Positions 35,800 through 46,350 of a stretch of DNA of 64,000 bases are shown here, piece after piece. Location: NCBI GenBank assembly GCA_020086605.1, contig JACBWW010000094.1, positions 875,009 to 939,008 of the forward strand, read 5' to 3'. The stretch comes from Lanius collurio. Taxonomy: Eukaryota; Chordata; Aves; Passeriformes; Laniidae. Numbering within the stretch: the stretch's first letter is position 1; every line of letters starts with the position of its first letter. The notes under the pieces were generated by a model, which did no database searches, was not told the DNA's origin, and saw only the letters and a program-made list of their open reading frames with translations. A program made the position numbers and the translations under genes.

Positions 35800-36245
35800 A
35801 AACAGGAAGGGGAAAAAACAAGTCTTCTCATAATGATAAAAAATCCCTGAAGACAACCTTGTCAATTTTTGAGAGCATCTCTACAGCTCCCTGCTTTTAT
35901 TTTTTTGGTCACTGCTTATCAAAATTTGCATGGCTAGTTAGTGGGTTAATTTAATTATGAGCAGCATTTATGAACAGCCTGATGGGGGATCTGCAGAGGG
36001 CAATAGAGTCTGTTCCTGAATTATGAAATTGCACACACTTGCACATCTGGAAGCCGTCATGGGACGGATCTCTGTCTTGTAAATGCGTGTTGAGTGTTAC
36101 AATATTTTACTAAGCACTCCCAATCTGTCAAGGTTTACAGGAGAGCAGAGACTGGGAACATTTGGGATCATTTGTGGCTTAGAGCCATTAGCTACTTCCA
36201 CCCACTTATTGTGACGTTATTAATAGCAAAATAATCTAAAGAGCA
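35800..36245. promoter_or_regulatory. Candidate conserved element, AT-rich
   Basis: A long AT-rich stretch with GGTTAATTTAATTATGAGCA (about 35944-35963), AATGCGTGTTGAGTG and TGTGACGTTATTAATAGC (about 36209-36226, containing a TGACG CRE half-site). It has few open frames and no recognisable repeat. Confidence 0.35.
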
Positions 36246-36949
36246 GGAGTTGGCTTGCTCGAGACCTGAGATAATAGAAGTGATTTTCATGGAGGGCCCA
36301 AAGCAGGGAGCCAGGGCCCAGCTGAACCCTGGGCTGGTGAGCACAGCTCCATTTGGGGTGACTTGGTGGCACTTTTGTGTGGACTCTGCTCCTCAGGGAA
36401 GTCACCTGCAGCCCAGCCCAACCCTGCTTCAATTTAAAAGATGGCACGAGAAATCACCAGGGGGAGAAGTGATGTCAAACACCCCTCACCCACTGCCCCC
36501 CTCAGCAGGAGTCCCAGGTGAGCAGGGCATGGAACCACACTCAGGGACAGATTCAGACTGCATTAAACCCCAGACAGTGCAGCAAGAGCTCCCTGCCAGA
36601 ACCTGTGAGCTGTGGCTCCTAAAATGGAAGTTTCCTGGCTAAAATACAATGCCACTGAGCTCCAGTGACATCCAGGGATGTTTGTGACCACGGGATTGGC
36701 ATTGCCAACAGCAAGGGACATCCTAAATCCTCCTGGACTACAAGACAGCCACCAGAATGGCCAGTGAAGGCTCTAATCAATGTAGAAGTGCAGTCCTAGC
36801 CTGGGACACAGGGATGGATTCCATCTCATGGGAAGGAAATCAGGACTTGGCCTGTGAAAGAAACTTTGCACGAAGTTTCTTCATCTTTTGGAGCCGTGGC
36901 TCAAAGAAAAGATTTGGAACACTTTGAAACTCCATGGAGCTTTTGGCTT
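36246..36949. other. Unique non-coding sequence, no gene seen
   Basis: GC-richer filler between two AT-rich islands. The single 130-codon plus-strand frame (36250-36642) has no recognisable domain. Confidence 0.45.
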
Positions 36950-37290
36950 CTTGTTAAGCCATTGCGCGTCTGTTTAATTTAAATCCTCATCCAATCATTA
37001 AATAGGGGTGGGTTTTTTAATGGGTCATTATGATGTGATTTATGACATTGGTGTAATTGTCAGAATTACTGTGGGTAATTAAAATATGAAATGATGCTGC
37101 CAGAGGCTTCGGTCCCTCTCAGCACCCTCATTAAAAATCAGGAGCTGACCAAATTATAAATAGGCTGGTTTGCACAAGTTCACACGGAAAGCTAATTATG
37201 AAACTTATCCTTATGCACTCAGAACTGCCACCATCAGTCATGCGGATTCTCCAGGTGATTGTGCCATTGTACAACCTGCAAGGGGATTAG
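36950..37290. promoter_or_regulatory. Candidate conserved element, AT-rich
   Basis: The block contains CTGTTTAATTTAAATCC (about 36969-36985), GGGTCATTATGATGTGATTT (about 37022-37041), GTGGGTAATTAAAATATG and AAGCTAATTATG. It is non-repetitive and nearly devoid of long frames. The density of ATTA cores suggests homeodomain input. Confidence 0.35.
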
Positions 37291-38469
37291 TGGGCCCAGG
37301 TGGGTGCAGCTCCAGGTACAACAAGCAGAACAACTGCTCCTTGCAGGGTGAGTGGGAATCCCTAAAACTCCTGATGATGGATGTGGGCCTGGAGCAGGGG
37401 GAGGTGCTGCATTTTCACACGGAGCAGAGAAAAGAGGCTGAGGAGCACAGGGAGAGGCTCTCTGATCTGCAGTGGGGAGGCTCAGAGGAACCAGAGAGGC
37501 ATGAGAACACAGGGGAAGGGAGCTCTGGAGAACAGCTGGAATAAACTCTGGATTAGCTGACTGAATTGGTCAGGAATGGCTGGCTGAGCTCACAGGAGTC
37601 TGGGTGCCAAAGGCAGCTGGTGGGACACAAACTGAAGTGAAGGAAAAATCCTGCACACGAGGGCAGGCAAGGGCTGAGAGGTTTTCTCTCAGTATTCCAA
37701 ATGTTTTGTTCTCCAGGAGAGGGAATGAAAAAAGGAATAACTGGAGGCCTATTTTAAAATCCAACCCAAACTGAATCAAGGAGTAAATCCCTGATGAACC
37801 ACAGCTCCCATCTGAGTGTTTGTAACTGAAATAAACCTCATTAACTGCCTGTGTGTTATCATCTTAACCATCACTCCATCCAGACTGTGCCCCTGACTCT
37901 GAGGAGAAGGCCTCAAAAATACTGAGCACGAGCAGTGGGACTTCTCAACCCAGCAAAAGTGGGATGCAAAATATTAGCACCTCTTCCTACAGGAGCTTCC
38001 CAATTAACATCAGTTCTCGAAGTTCCAGTGTCTAAAATATCTGTTCAGCTGCCTCCTTACACTCCCCAAGCTCGTGCGGTTCTGGGGGGGCTTTTTTAGA
38101 ATCCCACCCCTGAAGTGTCTGAGGTACCTACAGGCATCCCCCCCTTGTTCCCCAGCCCTGGGAGGTTTGGCTGCTGCTGAACACCCCTTCCACACCTCAC
38201 TCTGCTCCAGCAGCAACAGCAGAGCCGGGGGAACGTGGGGCTGGAGCGGCTGCGAGGGTTTGCTGTGCCAAACTCTGCTCCTGCCTGCCCGGAGCCCCTG
38301 CCCTGCAGCCCAGGTACTGCTCAAAAGCACAATGTGCTGCTGACAAAGGAGCTGCCCGCTGGAACAACACTTCCTGCACCTCCATCCCGCTCCTTTTCTC
38401 GAGAACACAGCTTTACACTTGTCCTTCATACAAATAACCCGAGGGTGGGAATTATTCAGAAGGCTCGTG
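37291..38469. other. Unique non-coding sequence, no gene seen
   Basis: The 37320-37545 part is purine-rich and supports a 124-codon plus-strand frame rich in Glu, Gly and Arg (37170-37544). I cannot assign it to any protein or repeat family. The 38080-38400 part is GC-rich with overlapping frames on both strands. Confidence 0.4.
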
Positions 38470-38900
38470 TTTGACACCCCATCTGTTCATTTCTGACAGC
38501 GATATATAATGTAAGGCTATAAAAACTTGAAAAATAATGCAACATAAAAAGGGATTGACTCGGCTCCAAGAGGCCATAAACGGTAACAAATACCATTGTA
38601 TGATTTATTTCATGCTGTAATCTTTACAGTAAGTCATCTTTCAGACATTTCCTTGTGACAGGTTTTAATAATATTAATGCCCAGAGCAATCCAAATCATC
38701 GCCAATAGACATATTTATCAAGCTGCCAATCCAAGTAAATGAAATTCTATAAGCAATAATGTAACATGTTTAAAGGAAGCTAATAAAACAAGTCAGGAGA
38801 GAAATATTACTGCAAAGTATGCTCTCTCTAATCCAGCCCTGGATTTTATACAGCCAAAATGCAAATCTTTCCCTCCATGATTTATTGCTCCAAAAATACC
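38470..38900. promoter_or_regulatory. Candidate conserved element, largest AT-rich island
   Basis: Over 400 bases of AT-rich, non-repetitive sequence with TGACAG at 38494-38499 and 38656-38661, and TAATAATATTAATGCCC, CAATCCAAATCATCGCCAAT and ACATATTTATCAAGC between 38667 and 38720. No frame of note crosses it on either strand. In texture it is the most convincing deeply conserved non-coding element candidate in the window. Confidence 0.45.
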
Positions 38901-41068
38901 AATGACCTTTCCAGGAGCTCTTGCACAGCCCTTCTCACACGTCCCTGCAGCCCGGGAGGAATCCTGCTCGGCTGCCTGGCTCTGCCCTACCTTGCACCGG
39001 GGAGTGATGGGCACCAGCAAGGAGCAGCATCTTAAATCTTCAAGATTTATTAAAGACTGACAAGCCTTAACACAGGCTTGGCAACCCAGCAGGTATTTAT
39101 GAGCAATTATCCAGGCCCCAGATAAGCTGCAATTAACAGGGAGCTAAAACCCAGCTCTTTAACCTGGTTTTCCTCTCAGTGTGGTTCAGTTCTCGCTTAT
39201 GCAGAGCTTGGCCGAGGGGACTCTGCAGCAGGCCAAGGGGAAGGAGCCACGGCAGGGCTGTGCCCTGCTCACAAATGCACGCTTATGCCTCGCTAGAAAC
39301 TTAGCAGGAATGAAAAACAAGAGTCAACAACTCAGCAAAACACACACCATTAAATTTGTCACGCCTTAGGCAAGAATGTGTGGAAAAGCCACGGCTGGTG
39401 AAGCCAGAGCATCGATGCAGGGGCTCAGCAGTGCTTGAGGAGTCCTGAAGGCCTTCAGGAATCCACTTCTAGAGGAGTTTTATGAGTCTGAGGGATTTTT
39501 GTATTGGTTTGTGATGACTTTGTTTTAATGGCACTAATTAAGTTCTCCGTCTGGATGTAAAGATCTACTCATTGTCAGTGGGGAAACAGAAGGAGAAAGG
39601 GAAGGATGTACAAGACAATGCAATGTGGTGGGAGGGATCCTTCCTGACCCCAGCCCAGGACTCCAGCAGTGCCAGAAGCCCTGAACCAGGCATGGTTTGG
39701 GCCTTACAACAGGCCAAGCCTCATTGTTTCCCACTGCAAGTTATTGAGGTCCCCCAAGTTATGGTGTGATCACATTTTTCATTGACTGGCCCACATCCAA
39801 ACCTTATCTCAATCTCAGATATAAATTTCTGTTTAAAGACTCACTGGACTGCTGGTATTGAGCTGGTTCAATGTCCCAATGAACACAGGTGTTTCAGGGG
39901 TGGGAGGTAATTCCAGAGGCACAACTGCTGGACAAAGCCCTGTTGGACCTGCTGGAGGTGGGACCTGCAGTGAAACCCTGCCTGGCCCAGCTCAGGGTGC
40001 ACTTTGCCCTCACAAATTAAATGGAGCAGAGACCCAAACCCAGAGCTCCCCCTGGTCCCTGCCCTGCTCTGCAAGCAGAAGGTCAGAGTGAGCTCCCCTA
40101 TTTGCAGAGCAGCCCAGAGGGGCAGCCTGACCTTAACCTGAAAGGGGGCAATCGGATGCAGCTCTTTGGGATTCCGGTCCTTTGGGATCAGTTCAGAGCT
40201 CTGCTGTCACACGGGGTCAGCCCAAAAAGCTGCAGTTCACAGGGAGGTTTCCTCTGTGACTTCCAACACCTCATCTCACCCTTCCCCACTCCCTCCCACC
40301 TCTGCCTGCTCCTTCTGCTTTCGCTGAGAGCTCTCTGAGGCAGGAACTGCCTTTCCCTGTTCAGCATCCACCTAATGGGATCCCAGTCCCAGCAGAAGCC
40401 CCAAGGCACTGCTGTAATACAAATAATAAATACTGCAACTAATAATAACAGCACTTTCAAATGTCCTCCCCAGGGAAGGGCTGGAAGACCAGTCCCTGGT
40501 GTCATTTAAAACTAAACACCACAAAACAGACCTGTCTGACTGGGGAGAGCAGAGAGTCTTTACGATGTGGTGATGGGGGAGAATATTGATGGGGAGAGGA
40601 ACAATTATTCATCTGCATATTTGGCTATTTCTTCAGGGGAATTAAAAATATCTCCTTGTACCTTTTTTGTTCCTCACTGCTAAGCAGCAGCAGAGATCTG
40701 AGGGGAAATTAATAAATAAATAAGAAATATATAATCCCCAAGGTGTAATCCCAGAGTATGGAAACTCACTTCACTTAAATACCTCCCTCTGGCATAATTG
40801 ACTTTTCATGTGCATGTTAATAATGATATTTCAGCAGGTTGTGAGGGCTTGTTCTTCTCCCCCCACCTGCTTTGGTAAATTATGTGATTGGGCATGAGGA
40901 GAGACACATTATAAATCTAATTATGTTTTCGTTTATATTTAACAAGTCAGCACAATCTGGTAGCTTGTGTGTGTGTGTGTGTTTACTGATATTTCCAGCT
41001 GACCCTGGGGCTGCAGGACAGCAGTCCTGGGCACCAATTCCCTCTCCCAGTTCCGAGCTGTCCTCATA
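38901..41068. other. Unique non-coding sequence, no gene seen
   Basis: AT-richer patches lie at 39040-39110, 40410-40460 and 40580-40960. A short GT dinucleotide run lies at about 40967-40981. A possible but unconvincing CR1-like stretch at 40465-40540 is discussed under rejected items. No gene is seen. Confidence 0.4.
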
Positions 41069-41640
41069 CCATCCTCATCCTCTGTCCTCATACCATCCTC
41101 ATCCTCTGTTCTTGTACCATCCTCATCCTCTGTCCCTGTTCCATCCTCATCCTCTGTCCCTCTTCCATCCTCATCCTCTGTCCCTGTTCCATCCTCATCC
41201 TCTGTCCCAATCCATCCTCATCCTCTGTTCTTGTACCATCTTCATCCTCTGTCCTCGTACCATCCTCATCCTCTGTCCCTGTACCATCTTCATCCTCTGT
41301 CCTCGTACCATCCTCATCTTCTGTCCCGTTCCATCCTCATCCTCTGTCCCTGTTCCATCCTCATCCTCTGTCCCGATCCATCCTCATCCTCTGTTCTTGT
41401 ACCATCTTCATCCTCTGTCCTCGTACCATCCTCATCCTCTGTCCCGTTCCATCCTCATCCTCTGTCCCTGTTCCATCCTCATCCTCTGTCCCGTTCCATC
41501 CTCATCCTCTGTTCTCATACCATCCTCATCCTCTGTCCCTGTCCCATCCTCATCCTCTGTCCCTGTTCCATCCTCATCCTCTGTCCCTGTGCCACCCTCA
41601 TCCTCTCTCCCATGCTCTTCCTCTGTCCCTGTGCCACCCT
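41069..41640 (+). repeat. 23-24 bp pyrimidine-rich minisatellite, about 23 copies
   Basis: The constant core CCATCCTCATCCTCTGT is followed by a variable six- or seven-base tail (CCCTGTT, TCTTGTA, CCTCGTA, CCCGTT, CCCAAT and others). The plus strand is almost entirely pyrimidine outside the tails. Units lack stop codons, which produces the long Ser/Pro/His/Leu frames at 40872-42236 and 41231-41668. A block of the order TCTTGTA, CCATCTTC-type, CCTCGTA recurs, indicating higher-order duplication. Confidence 0.97.
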
Positions 41641-41729
41641 CACACTCCTCAGTGCTGCTTTTTATTAACGCACCTTCTACTGAAATGTCACCTCGTCCTT
41701 TTGAGATCCGAGATTGCCTGGAAACGAGG

Positions 41730-42060
41730 AGGAAGCCACGCGGTGGAGGCTCCCGCTGTGCTCTCCCCGGGACTTTCTTGGGGTGTCTGTGCAGTTTGTG
41801 GGAGCCTGGTTTGGGGAGCTGGCAGCTGCCGGGGGCTCAGCTCCATTCCTGCGGGGCAGCAGGGCCGGGGATGGGCGGGCAGAGCTCCTGCAGCTCAGGA
41901 TGCTCCTGCAGCTCAGGATGCTCCTGCAGCTCAGGATGCTCCTGCTCGGAGCCCTGCAGGTGTCAGCACCGCCGGCTCCCGGCTCCGGCTGCCGCTCCCA
42001 TCCCTCGGCAGCCCCGGGCAGGGCTCAGCCGCGGGGCTCGGCTGCCATCTGCTGCTGAAG
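41730..42060. promoter_or_regulatory. Small CpG-rich cluster
   Basis: CpG density is raised at 41745-41775 and especially 41965-42050 (CACCGCCGGCTCCCGGCTCC, CAGCCGCGGGGCTCGGCTGC). It is too short and patchy for a confident CpG island. An 18-bp triplicated repeat lies inside it. Confidence 0.3.
41884..41949 (+). repeat. 18-bp tandem repeat, three perfect copies plus partial
   Basis: GCTCCTGCAGCTCAGGAT occurs at 41884-41901, 41902-41919 and 41920-41937, followed by GCTCCTGCTCGG. The period is a multiple of three, so the overlapping frame repeats Leu-Gln-Leu-Arg-Met-Leu. I regard that frame as non-coding. Confidence 0.97.
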
Positions 42061-42089
42061 TTGGCTGGCCTCTTCTTTCCTTAGCCAGC

Positions 42090-42560
42090 TCAGACTCCCA
42101 CAGAAAAGCACAAATTCGAAGCATTTCAAGTGTAATCATAATTGAAAAGATGAAATGTGTCATCAGAAAACTCCCTGTTTTAGCAGGGAAGTGCAGAGCT
42201 GTGTATTCCAACCTATCCTCTGAGAGAAATAGGTAATAAAAATACAATTAACAGAGATTCCTGCAGCTATCTGGGAATTTTTTGTGTAGTGGTTGTTGTT
42301 GTTTGTTTATATTTTTGCACGTTTGTTTGGGTGTTTATAGTGGGAAACAGATTTTAAGAATTTATCTGAGAAAGGTTTTAATATTCTGCAGTTTATTCAA
42401 CTCTGAGGCTCCTGAACATTTGGCTGCTTTATTTTTTTTTATTAATTTGCTAAATTAAAACTTCATTGGAAAGAGGTGCTTTCACTCCCACCACATTATT
42501 TTTGAATGCTTTTACTGTAATAAAATCATGAATGTAATAAACCCAGAAGTTTTACTGCAG
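42090..42560. promoter_or_regulatory. Candidate conserved element, AT-rich
   Basis: An AT-rich island containing TTTTTATTAATTTGCTAAAT (about 42433-42452), GAATGCTTTTACTGTAATAA and AATCATGAATGTAATAAACC. GT- and T-rich stretches at 42270-42330 are lower complexity. No coding frame is supported. Confidence 0.3.
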
Positions 42561-43872
42561 CCTGGATGGGCCATTTCTCCATGGGGCCCCTGAAATTCCC
42601 GAATACTCGCACTGAAAATGCAAGGTTTGGAGTATCTGCTCTAACACCGAACATGCCAGGTAAAACAAGGGGGGGAAATTTTATTTTCCAATGGTTCTCC
42701 CTTCTGATGAGCACCAGGATCCTGCTGGGCTGCTTCCAGCACATCTGTGCTGGACCCCCTGCAGCATCCCTGAATTTACCCAATTCCCCCCGCACAGATC
42801 GCTCAAGGAACCAGCTCAGTCCAAATTCCTGCTGCTTCCAGCCCGGATTTAGCGAATATTGGGCATTTCCCCACAGATGGCACAGGGGAAGACGAGGAGG
42901 GAGTGAACATTTCCCTTCCACACCTGCAGTCCCCGTGCAGGCTCAGGGGACAAACAAAGCATCGGTGACTCCAGTGATTACCAGAGATACTGACTCTAAT
43001 TACTACCACAGAGCTGACTCTTAATTATTACTGCAGGTACTGTAGCAGCATCTGGAGGCCCCACCTGGAGCAGAGGCACCTCCTCTGTGCCAGCTGCTGT
43101 GTAAGGAGAGCAAAAATGGGGTTTCTGTCTCTGAAGGGGCACAGTCCCCTCTGCTCCCTCCCTCCATCCTTCTGTCTCCAGGCAGGCACTCCCTGGGCTC
43201 AGGGAGCATTGGTGGAGCTGGGGCCTGGCTTTCCATTAGTTCTGAGCAACTCCAGCCACTCCTCCTTTCAGCTCAGGGCTCATTCCCCACTTCTGGCAGA
43301 ACACCCCAGAGGTTTTCCACAGCATTTTCCCCTCTGGGCCTGGAGCTTCTATTCCCCAGCTGGTGAAAACAGCCATTTCCTCCTTAAAAGCAGGGGCAGG
43401 AATAACTGCACTCCAAAGCCTGCATTTTCTGGGTGAATTCTCCAGCTTTTTAGAGATCTATGGCACTTATTTATCCCCCTTGCTGAACCAGTTCCAGCTT
43501 CCCCATTAGGGTGTCTGGTGTTTCATCATTGCAAAGACAGAGCTCTCTGGCTCAGGACCAGAGAGCAAAAGCTCTGCTGCCAGCACTGACAAATTATCCC
43601 TTTATGACAATGCTTTAAGAGCATTTAGGAGCCTCTGCAAGCTCATGTGGGCAATAAGAATGGAGGAGTTTCCTTTCCCAATGAAAATAAATACGCCTGA
43701 GTCACCCCCAGCAAAGGGAGACAGCTCCAACATCAGCTCTGCCAGCTCGGCCGTGCCTGTGAAATATTTGGATTTGAATGAAACAGAACAAGTCAATGAA
43801 ATAAAAACTCTAAAAGGCAGCTCAATTTCATACACAACTTCTGCATCGACAAACTATGGATTTATTTCTCCA
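42561..43872. other. Unique non-coding sequence, no gene seen
   Basis: The plus-strand frame at 42566-43024 (152 codons) has no recognisable domain and is overlapped by minus-strand frames. No mobile element is identified before the CR1 fragment that follows. Confidence 0.45.
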
Positions 43873-43950
43873 GAGAACCATGGAATGCTTTGGGTTGGAA
43901 GGGACCTTAAAGATCACCTTTTTTCCAACGCCCTGCACCTTCCACTGGAA
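43873..43950 (-). mobile_element. CR1 LINE 3'-end fragment, antisense, short
   Basis: GAACCATGGAATGCTTTGGG followed by TTGGAAGGGACCTTAAAGAT and CACCTTCCACTGG is a recognisable antisense CR1 terminus with an internal deletion. It is under 80 bases long and non-coding. Like the other two CR1 pieces it lies on the minus strand. Confidence 0.85.
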
Positions 43951-46030
43951 TATCACCTGACACCTGTTTAATTAATCTAAATAAACTCTGTGAATGAACA
44001 CCTCTGACAAGACGAATCCCAGCCCGGTTCTTCTGAGCAGGAGCTGGCTGTGAAGCCTCCCACAGCCACTAGAGGATAGCAAAAGCCTTCTGCTGCACAC
44101 CACAGACCTGGCACTGCTCAGGCAGCCTCACAACCCTGTCTTCCTTCAATTAAACCCTCTGGTACCAGTTTGGAACTACCTGGGCAACTTGTGGGCTGTG
44201 GAGCCAATATTCAGTTTATCAATCTCGTGTTGTGGCAGGTACTGATGAGGAAAGAGAGAAAAGGAGGATAAATCTGAATTCCCTTCCTTGCAGGGAGGGA
44301 CAGGATTTCCACTTGTCCCCATTTGGGTGTGAATTACCCCATGAGACCCAACCAAAGAAAAAAGTGAGCCTAAGAGGAGGCTGAGGAGAAGAACAGCAGG
44401 GTGTGAACTGGAAGGGGCACGTTGGACACATTTCCAGCCCATTTTTTGGGGTCCTGCTGCCCTGCCTAAAGCACAGATTCAAACCCTGAGTGCCAGACAG
44501 GGTGGGATCATCCCTGCATCCCACCGGAGTCTGGAGTCAAAGAAAGACACAACAATGACGATTATTTGCTCTGCTAATTCCACCCATAATCCAACACCTT
44601 CGCTTCCATGGATGCCCTGCTAACAGAAAATAAAGACAATCCAGTTTGGGACTTGGATTTCTGGGCTGTTTTGGGGAGATGCTGATTATGCCAACGGATT
44701 CCCAAATCCAGCCGCACCAGGGGAGTCCCCAGTTGCAGAGTGCCCAGTCCAGGATGCAGGGAGTGATCAGAGCTGACAGCTGAGGAGTCAGACTCCTCAG
44801 CTGCTGGTGCTCAGGATGGTGAGGAAGGTAATTACAGCATATTTAGGAACATCATATCCTGTAAGGAGCTGCACAGCTGCTACCTGTCTGAATCCTTCCA
44901 GCAGCTGATAAAATCACAGGAGAAAGCAGTCACTTGGCTTCCAGAGTTCTCCAGGCAGAAAAAAATGTGACAGGACAAATATGTTCCCCTGCCAGCAGCA
45001 CTCTCTGTGTCACTGTTAATATCAGTCAGGCAAAGCAGGAAAGCGCTGGAGTGTCTCATCCCACCTCGTGGTGCTGGGAGCATCTTCAGGAGGAGCTTGT
45101 GGGGAGCAAACATCTGCCAGGATGAGACAGAACTCCCAGATTCCATCATATCCCAGGAGGGAGAAGTTACATCAGGGTTTAACCCCATAGGGAGTGCAAC
45201 AATCCTGATTTCTGGCACTGCCTGTGGCTCTGGATTTGTGTGAGAGCATAGGAGCCACCTGCAGTGACCCAGGGATGCAGCTCCAGGCACGCAATTCCTA
45301 TTTTCAAAGTGCTGCAACACAGGAAATTCGATCAGAAACCACCCCAAGGTCAGGCTGGTTTGTTGGGAGTGTTGGGCTGCTGTGTGGTTTGTCTTTAATC
45401 CAGGTCCACTCCTTGCACTGGAATATTTCACTGAGTTTTCAGTGTTTCAAGGCACAAAGTCTCTTCTGGACATGAACGAGCCCCACGTGTGATGCACACT
45501 CCAAAGGTGAGCTGACTGAGGCTGCTCCAGTTGTGGAAACACGATTTCTAGGACTGCTGCATTTCAGAACATCCCCCTTTCCAACCCAGAGGATCAGAGC
45601 TTGGCTCTCCCCTTTATTTTCTCCACTTCAGTGCTTGAGAAATGTCTGCAAAGTGAGTCCTGCCTCAGCTCAATGTTCTCGGTTTCTGTGAGGGATCTGT
45701 TGGGGTGCACTAAAATCCCTGGAGCTGCCTGAAGTGTGAATCCCATCATGAACTGAGCACAGGCAGCTCAGGGATCCTCCCACAGGGACCTTCCACAGGG
45801 GTGGGATCCCCAAATCCCCCAGCTCAGCTCAGCTCCTCGGAGCTCTGTGCCAGAGCCAACGGCGAAGTCCCCCCAGCAGCACCTGAACAGCTCCAGCCTG
45901 GGAAGGGGGAACAGAGCCCATCCATCTCCTGCAATCCCCTCCCTGCAGGTCCCTGCTCACAGAGCAGCTCTGCCATGAGCACTCACTGCTTCAGAGAAGC
46001 TGCAGGGATTTTGGCAGCTCGGGTAAAGTA
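43951..46030. other. Unique non-coding sequence, no gene seen
   Basis: The largest frame is 183 codons on minus (44880-45431), with no identifiable domain. A short CAGCTCAGCTCAGCTC stutter lies near 45820. No RNA gene is seen. Confidence 0.45.
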
Positions 46031-46350
46031 CACAGTTTAGATTTTAATGAAAACAAGCTTTTATAAAACTTAACAGTCGTGGAAATGTTTTCTGGATTTT
46101 TCCTGTCTCCTGCTATTGTCATTAATTTTTCATGAGCATCATTCCACAGCCATCCATGCAACTCTAATTTTACAGCTCACTGTTACTCCACAAGAGTCAG
46201 GAAATGACACTTCCCAGGGCTTGATGCTCCATTCTCTTTTCAAATGAAACTGCTGAACTTCAACTTTCTCTCCAACTCCAGCATTATTTTCCTATTCAAT
46301 TTATGCTAAATGTTTTTCATCCCAGGGATTCTCTAACATTTTTCTGTACA
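46031..46350. promoter_or_regulatory. AT-rich island, weak element candidate
   Basis: AT-rich, non-repetitive sequence including GTCATTAATTTTTCATGAGC (about 46118-46137) and CCTATTCAATTTATGC. No open frame of note. This is weaker than the 38.5 kb island. Confidence 0.25.

Noticed and set aside
40465..40540. Possible decayed sense-strand CR1 segment (CCAGTCCCTGGTGTCATTTA-type)
   Set aside because: Only a loose resemblance to the CCATCCCTGGAGGCATTCAA part of CR1, with no supporting flanking segments.
40872..42236. 454-codon open frame on plus
   Set aside because: Driven by the 23-24 bp pyrimidine-rich minisatellite followed by GC-rich sequence. The Ser/His/Pro/Leu repeat shifts phase with unit-length changes and does not resemble a protein family.
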